DNA of 64,000 nt from Echinococcus granulosus (Eukaryota > Platyhelminthes > Cestoda > Cyclophyllidea > Taeniidae). The stretch lies in NCBI RefSeq assembly GCF_000524195.1, contig NW_020170398.1, positions 32,087 through 96,086 on the forward strand. The letters are read 5' to 3'. A program made the translations under genes and the position numbers. Below are positions 48,076 through 57,900 of the stretch, piece by piece; position 1 is the first letter of the stretch; every line of letters begins with the position of its first letter. A model generated the notes under the pieces. It was not told the origin of the DNA, ran no database searches, and was given only the letters and a program-made list of their open reading frames with translations.

Positions 48076-48227
48076 GGCACCTACACAGGATAAACTGCTT
48101 TCCCCCATCCCCTATATTATCCGTACTCTCTTCCTTACGCCAGCACTTTAATGTGCCCTTGAACATGCAACACAACAACACTCCCTTGTGTCCTTCTATT
48201 GAATTATACTTATTTCTCGTCTTGCAG

Positions 48228-48465
48228 CTTTATTAACAACAGTTTCAACTCTTGGTCCAGTGCAAACAAACATATTGTTAAAAAGACGGTTGTTTTGTAC
48301 GATTATATGCTTTGTGGGAGCATAAGCTCATATCTGACGGGCAGCCTTTTCCATCAATACGTTTCCTGTTTGTTTAGGTCGTCTATCTCTGCATCAGTTA
48401 ACTGTCGTGAGACAAATCGAAAAAGAATGCCCAACAATACCACAGAGTCGCCATTTACACAATAA
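48228..48465 (+). CDS. Possible alternative second exon of the hormone-like gene
   Basis: A strong acceptor (CTCGTCTTGCAG) ends at 48227. Joined to the donor after 48071, the frame continues as GNFINNSFNSWSSANKHIV for about 79 codons to TAA at 48463-48465. This would replace the Gly-Lys-stop ending. The stop overlaps an AATAAA (48461-48466). The encoded sequence has no recognised similarity, and use of this exon is unproven. Confidence 0.25.
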
Positions 48466-48466
48466 A
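48461..48466 (+). terminator. Candidate polyadenylation signal
   Basis: AATAAA lies 386 nt after the hormone-like stop codon. It could serve either the unspliced or the spliced form. Confidence 0.4.
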
Positions 48467-48469
48467 ATC

Positions 48470-50900
48470 GGTGGTGTGGTTCAAGGGTAGATGAAGTAAT
48501 CTTAGTTCCCACGGAGCAGACACTGAGATTGGCATGTTTTAGGCAGTAGACGCATTTCTGTACCTCAAAATTCACTAAACTCATTTTAAAAGCCGCTGTG
48601 ACAAAAAAGAAAATTGATAAAAATCTCATTATTTCTTCATGTACTTGTTAAAAAATTCCGAAATGAACCACCCCTTTATATCCCTGCGTAGTGGTAATTC
48701 CCCTACTCAAGCAATGCGGTGGTGCACTTGCCACGCTAGATCAAACAAAATAATCAAGTGAATTTATTCAGTTCTCGTTGCGTCCTTTAAAGTGTTTAAT
48801 GAGCATACTTAAAAATAAACGCAAATAAATGTCATGACATCTTCCCTGCAGCAATTTCTCAAGAGAGTCGAGGTAAAACAGTGCTAAGTTTTAACATTTT
48901 TTGAGCTTATCCTTTATAATGCAAATTTCTCAACTCACGTAACTTTTTGGTCAAAGAGGCGCTAAGGTAATTCTGCAAATTTTTAAGAAAGGAAATTGGT
49001 GCTCCCACCCCTTGGAGTGGCCAACTGTTGTAGTAATAAAGCAAGTAGGCTTGATTTGCAAGAACAGTGTCAGCTAAAAAACTTTCTAGGCCCTATTTCC
49101 CTTGTAAATTAAATGTGGTTTAAATTTTTGTACTTAAATAATCCAACTTAAGCGATTTAGATGATTGTGTCTATGATAATTTAAACAGTCATTGTGATGG
49201 TCGTAACATACTTGAGTAAGCATACCTACCGACACTCCATAGCAGGGGCCATTATCTTCGGCGTTAGACAATAAATTACTGATGGAGCACTTCCGTTAGC
49301 AACGGATATTGTTACGACTTAATAGCAATGTTTGATTTTTTAAAACAAAACATTGTTATTGGTATACCGACATAAATAATTCCAGCTGACTGGGTTTGAT
49401 GGCTTGTAATGCAATTAAATACCATTGCATTCATTTATATAGCAACGCGATGAAAAGCGCCCTGTCATCTATGAATACAATCCCAAAGGGCAAAACTTTT
49501 GCTTTTGTAGATTTAAAAGGCTTTAATGCGAAATTTTCCGGACATCCCAAAGCTCTGGGATCACTCAAATTAAAGGAATTCCCAGGGCAATCTTACCACT
49601 TTCACGGGCAAATGCTGTAATGTCAAACGAGGTTTTACTTAGACAGCATCGTTAATTAGCAGTGGTTCATTGTGCAAAAAATACTACAAATACTACTAAG
49701 GTAAAATGTTAAGTAATGCGAAATAATTAATTTCACTTCTTGAATTTAGCGGTCTTACTCCCCGTGGGTATGAGTGACCCCCTGAAATTTTGTCAAATTA
49801 ATATTGTTTGATTCTTGCAAAATTTACGACTTATGACCTATCAGTCAGAGCACAGACGGCTGAGAGATCGTCAATGCACCCTTACGCTCTAGACTGCATT
49901 CGGACCAGTGACTCTGATAACCAAAAAAGGACCAATTGTAGTCACATAATGATAAAAGGCAAAAAAATACCGCTTTCGCAAAGCGCATTCAAACCTTACA
50001 GAGAATAAGGTAGGAACCCCTCGGCTTCCCGCTTTACCACCACACCACCCGGGGTTTTAAATATGGAAATGAAATCCAGGAAGGGCGTCTTAGCCTCGCC
50101 AAAAAGCAAAGGAACGTAAGCGACAGAAATCAAAATCTCCCAAAATAAAAGCAGTTTCGAGGGACCTGTTGGTCATTCGTAGGACATGGTTAGAAAAACT
50201 AGATTAAAAATGCTTTCCGAGACATTAACTTTGACTACAATTATGCTTGTTTTCAATTACAAATCGCTCCATAATTCTCTATCTTCGAAGAAAAGGCAAA
50301 ATATGTAACTTACTATGAGATTGGTACAATAAAAAGTGGTTCAAAAAGTTGCCTTCGCACATATTGGCCCGATGCTCAAAAATGAGGCCACTTTGGGGTC
50401 GGAAAAGCCATTAGAAACTTGGAATCATCGACACCGTTGATCAGAGGATGCAATCTCCTTCAAGATCTGTAGATTATTAATCAGGTAAGCACGTGGTTTG
50501 CTGTATCAAAACCACGTGGGTAGCCGAAATGCCAAAAAATGAGGCTGAGAACCAAATGAACTCTGATGATTAAAAAACTGTTGAGTAAGGTACAAATCGA
50601 GTCCAGTGATGTCAATAAACTACATCTGAATTGTTTTGAGGCAGAAGCCCGAACAGGCTACTTGGCAGACAATCGGATGAGACCAGATTGGATCAAAACG
50701 CCATAATGGCATTGACAAGTAGTGATAAAGCCGTATACTTTTTACAAACCATAGATTTAGTGAGCAAATAGGAGACCATGATGCCCATCGCAAGAGCACC
50801 TCATAAGCAGAAGTGGTGCAATAAATAAAATAGTCGCACACGAAGGATTCACCACGGCAAAACCCAGAATCAAATCAAATAAGAAAAGTTCTGAACAGTT
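48470..50900. other. Intergenic, with a weak tRNA-like fragment and R2 trace
   Basis: On the minus strand about 50,010-50,055, GGTGTGGTGGTAAAGCGGGA resembles an A-box head but lacks a properly spaced B-box. At 50,835-50,880, ACCACGGCAAAACCCAGAAT resembles the end of R2. Nothing else was recognised. Confidence 0.35.
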
Positions 50901-50902
50901 GG

Positions 50903-50908
50903 TTTATT
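50903..50908 (-). terminator. Polyadenylation signal of the NOL12-like gene
   Basis: AATAAA on the minus strand lies 27 nt after the stop codon. Confidence 0.65.
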
Positions 50909-50935
50909 CATATGTACCATTTATACAGAGCAACC

Positions 50936-51041
50936 TTACTTCCGACGTCCAGTTTTTTTCATTTTCTTCCGCCCATTACTTGCCGCATGAGGAGCTCTCT
51001 TTCTCTTCTTCCACAAAAAGTTCCTTGGATTCATTTTTAGA
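50936..51041 (-). CDS. NOL12: NOL12-like terminal basic tail
   Basis: The frame reads KKALKMNPRNFLWKKRKR followed by a Lys/Arg-rich end and TAA. A lysine/arginine-rich C-terminus fits this nucleolar family. The left edge is uncertain: three AG acceptors lie within about 20 bp and none matches the phase of exon 3. Confidence 0.6.
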
Positions 51042-51568
51042 GCCTTCTTCAGAGTTACATTACCACTTAAAAGAGCGTAGGTTTATTATAACAGGCCTAC
51101 AAATTTGTGGTCGATTCTGGTTTCAAGTCAACATTTCCCTCTTTATTCTACAAAAACGGGTCGCTAAATGAATTAACTTGCATTTTCGCCCATAAAATAA
51201 TGCGACTGAGCAATATTAATCTCCTCAATACTAACTGTGTGTTCTCCCGCGTCCGTAGTTGTGCGTTTGGAGACAACATTAAGGTCATCAGCAATAAAGT
51301 TTGGCAGTGTAACATTTTCTAACTTCCTCATCAACTCATTATGATACTAAAATGGCGTTGCGGGAAATTGCTTATTACCTACAGCTTGCTTGACATTGCG
51401 AACTTCTTCTTTGAGCTTATTCTCATTTTCCAAGAGCGCTTTCGCGCGCCGCTCCTGTTTGCGTTTGCGAAATCCTGTCAAATAATCCCTAAAACTTAAA
51501 AGACATTCAATAAATTACTTGCGTTTTTGCTCGTCGAAAATAATGCACACCTTCTCGCGTCTACCCAT
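50936..51568 (-). CDS. NOL12: NOL12/RRP17-like nucleolar rRNA-processing protein
   Basis: NOL12 (yeast Rrp17) is a nucleolar RNA-binding protein needed in pre-rRNA processing. Exon 1 (51568-51519) encodes MGRREKVCIIFDEQKR. Exon 2 (51488-51383) continues KDYLTGFRKRKQERRAKA, matching the human FDEEKRREYLTGFHKRKVERKKA signature, then a charged helix. Exon 3 (51346-51178) includes AGEHTVSIEEINIAQ, equivalent to human HTVTVTTISDLDLSG. The last coding part carries a basic tail (FLWKKRKRAPHAA, GRKKMKKTGRRK) ending at TAA 50936-50938. The first two introns are 30 and 36 nt. The join between exon 3 (ends phase 1) and the tail could not be resolved; a small exon may be missing. The ATG is 251 bp from the divergent NDUFA5 ATG. 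Confidence 0.85.
51178..51346 (-). CDS. NOL12: NOL12-like exon 3
   Basis: The acceptor CATTTTAG precedes 51346 and a donor GTTAAT follows 51178 (phase 1). The 56 codons include LPNFIADDLNVVSKRTTTDA and the HTVSIEEINI block conserved in the family. Confidence 0.75.
51383..51488 (-). CDS. NOL12: NOL12-like exon 2
   Basis: The acceptor TTTTAG precedes 51488 and the donor GTAGGT follows 51383. The exon completes the lysine codon and encodes DYLTGFRKRKQERRAK followed by a glutamate/lysine-rich helix. The alternative donor GTAATA four bases on would put a stop in the next exon. Confidence 0.88.
51519..51568 (-). CDS. NOL12: NOL12-like exon 1
   Basis: ATG at 51568-51566 starts MGRREKVCIIFDEQKR plus two bases of a lysine codon; the donor is GTAATT. 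The conserved phenylalanine-aspartate-glutamate start of the domain is present. Confidence 0.85.
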
Positions 51569-51819
51569 GGTGGGCCGTGTGCACACGAGGTTAGAAGAGG
51601 CGCGCCTTCACCAAAGTTAAAGTAGCAAAGCCGTGAGTCTCGTTATAAGAATTGGCAAGCGCAATAACCCAATATAAGAGTTTTAGTCCGCAGTACCAAA
51701 TCGGCTTAAACACAACCTTGCTTTTCAGAGATTTGTGATTTGGTCTAGGTAAAACATAATGATAATAGTGTCTCCGCATTTTGATTGGTCTGTTACCGCC
51801 TGCTTTGCGTGTGCTCAAG
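51569..51819. promoter_or_regulatory. Shared divergent promoter of NOL12-like and NDUFA5
   Basis: Only 251 bp separate the two start codons, so both promoters must fall here. A 12-bp perfect palindrome CGTGTGCACACG lies at 51576-51587 beside the NOL12 start. An inverted CCAAT (ATTGG) lies at 51784-51788 near the NDUFA5 start. No TATA box in a clear position was seen. Confidence 0.6.
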
Positions 51820-52329
51820 ATGCAAGCCCTAAAGAAGGTTGTTTCTTTTCTTCGTAGATTATATTTGTTCAGACCACTAATCTCGCAGGTCTTGCCGTAG
51901 CGAAGGCCCCACATGCTGTAATTACCTCATTCTACTTTACTTACTCAGCTAGTCCTTGAAAGCGGCCTACAAACGCATTTTGGATATTGTGAAAATGATG
52001 CCTGAAACAGCTGCTTACCGAGTTCACACCGAAAAGGTCGTTAGCGAACGTTTGGCCTTAGTGGAAAAGGTTTCTTTTCGAAAATTTGTACCTAGTTCTA
52101 GACGCCGAATGTTTCTGATTTGGAAAAGAAAATCGATTGTGGCCAAATTGAAGAAGTAATAGTTCAGGTAGTGTTGTTACTTACTGCGTTGGTCTTTTGT
52201 AGTGATTTATGAGCATTCATTTTTTAGGCCAGAAACGAATACGAACTTGCAAAAAATATGCTGAAATGGAAACCATGGGAACCACTTGTTCAGGAAGCCC
52301 CGCCAAATCAGTGGAAATGGCCTATGTAA
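51820..52329 (+). CDS. NDUFA5: NADH:ubiquinone oxidoreductase subunit A5 (complex I B13), complete
   Basis: NDUFA5 is an accessory subunit of the matrix arm of mitochondrial complex I. Five exons join perfectly in phase 0: 51820-51837, 51873-51917, 51953-52069, 52102-52167 and 52228-52329, giving 115 residues (human 116). In order: MQALKK, TTNLAGLAVAKAPHA (human TTGLVGLAVCNTPHE), YKRILDIVKMMPETAAYR (human YTKILDVLEEIPKNAAYR), VSDLEKKIDCGQIEEVIVQ, ARNEYELAKNMLKWKPWEPL, and PPNQWKWPM before TAA (human PADQWKWPI). Introns are 35, 35, 32 and 60 nt, all GT-AG. The third intron acceptor is fixed by homology, because reading through 52070 gives an unrelated stretch. No typical mitochondrial presequence is seen, as is normal for this subunit. 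Confidence 0.97.
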
Positions 52330-52359
52330 ATTTTGCCAGTTTGCACTCTTGTTAAAGTT

Positions 52360-52365
52360 AATAAA
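52360..52365 (+). terminator. Polyadenylation signal of NDUFA5
   Basis: AATAAA lies 31 nt after the stop codon. Confidence 0.75.
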
Positions 52366-52369
52366 TTGC

Positions 52370-53919
52370 TGTAGAATCTTTAGAATACACTTTTGCTGCT
52401 GAATTTTTGCCTCAAGTATTCTAGGTGATCACGGACTTGCAATATCCCCCTAGCCTTTTCAACGGGTGGACAGAATATTTAGCTCAAAGCTTTTGTTTGC
52501 CCTCTTTTCCTTGAATTATGATTGCTTGGTTTTTCTAATTGTCTTATCCTGTGATTAATTCCTTCGGCATCTGTTTTATACCCTTCTTGGTTTTTTGCTA
52601 CTATAGTATGGCGTTTATGGATTCCAATCTTAAGATACGTGACGGTATCCGTCATCTCTGCAATCCTAAAATCTGGCATTCGTGAGGAACATTTGAGTCT
52701 TTAATGCGCTTATTTGCTGTTCCTACAATTTACTGCTTTTGGGTAGCTCAGTAGCTTGTTTTGGCCAGATCGCTGTCTTGCTGTGTCCTCCTGCCGTTTC
52801 TCCCATGTACTGCGTTTGGCGCTTAAGTGAAGCACTTGATTTGGCGCGGTCTTTTCGGTGCGAAAACTGTTGCATTTGGTGCGCTAGCAGTTAAATTGTC
52901 TCCCCTAACCCACGAGTCTCAGCTGGCTGAATGCAGCTTCCTAGTCATGCAAGCTCCAGCGAGCTGGCTGCTAAGGTCGATCACGACGTATCAGCCCTTT
53001 GCACGATATCTAAAATCATGCTGTTTACTGCAACCGAAATGCACAAACTCAATCATCCTTTTGTAGACTAATGCCCGGATAGTGGTTTACTTTATGACAT
53101 TCGGTGGTGCGGTGCCCTGCCATTGACAGCACGTATGGTGGTCATCATTTCTCTGGAATGTCGGGATATGAAGGTGATAGTACTCTAGCTAGCGCATGCT
53201 GAAAGTAGCAGTAAGAAAAATATCCCAGCTGCAGAAAAATCGTTGCTGTTATCAAGTAGAAGAGATCGGTTAATACTCTTCTCAGCTCTGATTTTAATAA
53301 ATTAACTCATTAGAAGGTCAACCTGTGCTATTTTGTGTTACCATAAGCGACTGTGTGCGTTTTTCTAACCAAAAGATAAAATCAAGCTAATTTGTAAATG
53401 GCTCTCAAGTGGACACGTTTCTGCGTTCCTAATTGACAGGAGGAATTTTGTGTTAGTGCCCTATATTATGACTACTGATTGCAAATTAGCTACCATAGAT
53501 CTCATGTGCTGTAGACAGGGTCCTAATAAGTACCATTTATCAACAATCTAGGTGGTTTTTTTCTACGCTTATTTGTGCGCATGCAAATGCAGAGGGGCAT
53601 TGCATTGCTTTGGTTTATCTGTGGAAAATGTAGGCAGTGATAGGTTTGTTTGCTCTCAATGGTAATTCAGTATACACTCCCAAAAGAGCAACACAAAAAT
53701 GTGTGTAGTAAATACATAATGACGCGTGGTCTCAGCATCCTCTTGCAGTAATAAAAAGAAACTCGCTTTTTGACTTGTTTGAACAAAAGAAATTTGGAGT
53801 TCTATTCAAATGCCTCAGTGACGACATTAAAAACAAGGGGTTTTTGAATATGCGACTCTTGTTGATTGCTTGGAGCAGAGACAGCAGAACGTATACCAGA
53901 GAAGATTTGTTTTACGCCT
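52370..53919. other. No recognised feature
   Basis: Downstream flank of NDUFA5; short frames only. Confidence 0.45.
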
Positions 53920-54300
53920 TTGCTAGGATGGTAAAGTAGAGGTACCATCTCACACAACCTTCCATATATCCTCAAGTGATTATTATCACCAAGTCTTGAC
54001 ATGGAACAATCACTTGCGAAATATTACAGGTGGTTTAGAAGGAAATTTGAGGTAGAAAAGAACAAGTATGACTAGAGGACGGTTTTATTGTAGGTTCTAG
54101 ATCCAAAACGTTTCATGAATGTTGATTGGTTGAAAGAGAGAGATTACAAATGGAGTGAAGTGAACATTTGACAAAGTTGCATGCAGTAATTTGTTCTTTG
54201 TTTTGTGTTAAAGTCCGTACGAACTCACCATGCTGTCTTGTATGCTAAAATATTCTTCGATGTTTGATATTGGATCGGAGGTTGTGAAATATTCGAACCC
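53920..54300 (+). repeat. Repeat E3, copy 2
   Basis: Counterpart of 1,560-2,010, 52 kb away and in the same orientation. It abuts the open-frame region at 54,225-54,942. Confidence 0.6.
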
Positions 54301-54942
54301 TTCACGACCTCAATTCTAAAGTTGATGTTATTCAACCTGTAAAAAGCACTAACGAGATTCTCACATCTAATTATCGTGTTTGGATTAAGTTTGCAAGAAT
54401 GGATAAAAATTGGCAAGAAGTTGTTTTTCTCCCTACAGTTAATGCTCATAAATCCATAAATAAAACAGTTGGTTTGCGGCAACCCAGCCGTTAAGATTGT
54501 TGGAGGCCTGAAAGTGAGCGTCAGGAACTTGAGAAACCTGAGTCGAAGCAAAGATGAAAGCGAATGACAGAGGTGAGTTGGAAGGGGGCATGAACACTGA
54601 GAGAATACAAATGAAGAAGGAGAGTTATGTAATGCAGGAAAAAAACCCAATGAGTTCGTTGGGTTTGGTCTAGAGGTGGTGTTTAGTGTCTTGACGATTA
54701 GCTGAGCTCCATGTGGTCCAGTAAATCGAAGCATTGTCGCTGTGGACGATAAAGATGACCTGGAAATGGGTGTGTAACTGGGCAGTGCTTCGATGAGTAA
54801 TGACATAAGCATAGTACATTGGCAGAATGTGATTTGGCCTAAAGCAGACGCTTGATATGTTGACCTCAGTAGAACCGAGGTAGGGAGGTGAATCATTAAA
54901 ATAAAGCATTTGGGTGGGAGACGTGAGGTCAACACAGAGCAA
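54225..54942 (-). other. Long open frames of uncertain nature
   Basis: One minus-strand frame is open for 236 codons, rich in Ser, Thr, Leu and Pro. A second minus-strand frame is open for 90 codons over the right part (54,670-54,942), reading YLGSTEVNISSVCFRPNHIL and HSDNASIYWTTWSSANRQD. Two open frames on one strand in AT-rich DNA suggest unusual composition or a repeat-derived sequence rather than a clear gene. The region abuts E3 copy 2. No family is recognised. Confidence 0.25.
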
Positions 54943-57900
54943 ATGACGATACTGTGTAAAGGGGCTTTGTTATTAACTGATGTTTTGGGTGCAGATTTGG
55001 ATAAATTATACTATGGAATGACAGGGAGAGACGTGACTTGCTGAGGGCATGAGCGTGTCTTACATTAAGCTGGCTGTGCCTCGGACACAAACATCGTGCA
55101 ATAGGTGAGGGCTGTGAGAGGTTCTTTCGGTCATTACACTCAAAATTCCTAGGCCCCGCCTTTCATTAACCACTTTGTTTGTTCTGGTCCATGGTGCTGA
55201 ATAGTCACTAATCGTTGATGCATACCTTCTTCTTCCTGTCCAGTTATTTGCTTTGTTAAGTTCCTACTCACACACTTACATGAAGGGAGGTGTGTATGTG
55301 TGTATGTCCAAGTGATTGGGACGTGAGGGATGTTTAAAGTCAGGAAAAGAAATATTTGCCCAGCGACAATTGCTTGCCTCAGCCTAGGTGCATCTGTGAA
55401 AGAATCCTTCAGTTTGCAGCCTTTTATGTGGTAAAATATGGAGGAAACTAACAAGGAGGATCTCGCTGGTCATCATGGTCGTGACAAATGGTGGTGGATA
55501 ACAACCTTATTGCCTGACCCAGACTTCTCCCTTCAAATGACCATTCGGAATAGAATTTGCATGCAATGCTGTTCGTTGTCTGATTTTAGCATAAAATCTT
55601 GAACTTCAGTAGATATATGCTTCGAAGGATTAGTAAATGCTTGCATTACCATTGAAATTAGCACCTTCTTCTGAAATAATCTCCTGTAAACTGAAATAAA
55701 CGGGTAACAAAAATGAGGCTAGAATGCAGGTGGCTGCGGCTAGGTTTGTTAGGCTTCTGGAGATAAAGGCCTGTATTTTAGTTTCTTTATCTGATACCAT
55801 ACCAACTCGCTTATTTACCTTAATAAAATGAAATTTTGCCTGGACTAGATTGAATTTCAGAATTTGATTTCGGCAACCGTAATGGACACCCGTGCCTTGT
55901 ACATGTGTCAAGTTCCTGACTTCCTAATTGCGGCCGCTATTGCATATGAATGTGAAATAATACTTAAGCAAATTCCCGTCACAAACAGAATGGCTGAAGT
56001 TAAAACACCAAAGTGGATCTGGAATACTTTGGGTACGAGAACATCAAAATTTCTTTAGTTGTCAGTTAGTAGTTAAAGTAGCCAAAACGTAGTGATGACA
56101 ACTGTTTTCATTGGAAGATCAAATCCTCAATCTTCCTTTGAGACTCCGGTGGCGAAAATGTCAGATGGGTTCGTGACTTTCAGATTGCAAAGGAAAGCAA
56201 AACATTTGCTGATAAATGTTAGTATGCTATAATAAAAAGTTACACTTTTAACTGCCCTTTAAGGATCCGCGAATGAAAATTTAGTCCCGCTCATAGCTAG
56301 ATAAAAAATCCCTTATATTTAGTTGTAACTTTGAAATTAGTGTGGAAAAGTATGACACGAATAGGCTGGGTATATTTTTCTATGTCAAAAGGAATAAGTA
56401 CAAATCGCTGGCCTATTTTCTGTGGGGCGAACTGGTCCCTAATAAGGGATTTTAGATCAAAATGTAAAGAGGGTTATTAGGGCTAGAAAGCGTAATGGAG
56501 GAACTAAAATTCAGAAAGAGAATGAGCTGGAGTCACTAAAATTAATCCTTGTGGAAATGTTTGTTCACTTTGAGAACCAAAGCGAAAGAATGACAGTTGG
56601 GAAGGTTGATGAAGGATTGAATTTGAGTGATGGATCTGCCCTTATTGCGAATCACAAAGGCTCTAATTTAAGGGACGCACCCGTTGTTATCAACAACTAT
56701 CCGTCTGAGATCTCAAAGTTTCATTCTGTTTGCATTTTAGTAATACGCTGAGCGTTTGTTTCACACCAGGCTGGGTGTGTTTATGAAGGCTAGAAAAAAT
56801 AGTTGCTGAGATCACCTAAATCTACAAAAAAACATTTCCATTTTAACGTCCTATGTGCTTTTGTTCAGAATTTGAGTTCCTAGACATTCTAGAACATTCT
56901 AGTTTTCTTCAATGGCCTACTAGTTTAAGACCCTTGAAAAAGATATAAGCACGTGAGAATGGTGACCACCTTGCAACTCCGACATTCCATGCAGCAGGCT
57001 CTTGCCCACGCGCTGTACTACTACTGCGCTCATATTATCAGCATCAAATCCTTCCGTATTAGAGTCCCATCTCCCGGCTACTCTAGTTGAGATCTTGACG
57101 GTGCCCGTGCGTATACATATCCATCTACGTTCATAACAAATACACAATTTACAAAAGGAAAACTTGAGTTAGTTATCCTCTTGGACCCTTATTGTTACGT
57201 CTTCACAATCATTCCTGCTTTTCAGTAGTACCCACAAACCCTTAGGATCAAAAACTTGTAAATATGGCTGAACTGACCTATATTAGTCAGTGGTGGCTTG
57301 GAGCCCATCTTAAATTTCCTTTTGGATTGATTGTACCTTTTCGTGCACTTGTTAGGCATCCCACCCTTTGGCTGAGTGTTCATGTTAATGATTCTTTTGT
57401 TGTAAGTTGAGAACCACCACGGCTAAGGTTGTCTTTGGTTGACGTACAGCTAGCACCACTCAAATTTTGGAGTGTCTTATCTCCGTATTTACTACTTCTG
57501 CATGTAAGCTCTCCAACAAAAGGAATTCTACTTGTTTCCACCCACTTTTGCACACTCACACACTATGCTACTGTTGTCTGTAATTTTGATTTACAGTGTG
57601 TAGAATGGACGGACCAACTACGCGTAGGCTAGCAATTGTTACAAAATAATTTTGAAAATGCTTTAGAGAACCCTGTAACTCATAACTCTAAAACGCTGCA
57701 TGGAACTTCAAAAGGAAAAGGAATACAATACTAGGCTAATGCCAAACTGTTCCTTCAGCAGCAGTTGCACTTCCGACAAAAACCCTCCCTTTTTGTTAAT
57801 GGAACCAAAAAGTACGAATGTCGATGGGAAAATTGCAACGCAAGGTCAAACTGCGATTATCTGGAAAAAAATAATGCAGCTTTTTAGCCAAAATGGTCAT

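Noticed and set aside
47721..48080. Minus-strand frame of 119 codons
   Set aside because: Antisense to the hormone-like precursor, which has signal peptide, cleavage sites and an amidation ending.
50010..50055. tRNA-derived SINE head on the minus strand
   Set aside because: A-box-like and GGTTC-like strings are too close together and no stems form; kept only as a note in the region description.
51591..51914. Minus-strand frame of 107 codons
   Set aside because: It covers the divergent promoter and the first NDUFA5 exons on the opposite strand; no motif.
52741..52815. tRNA-like A-box TAGCTCAGTAG
   Set aside because: No B-box or cloverleaf pairing downstream.
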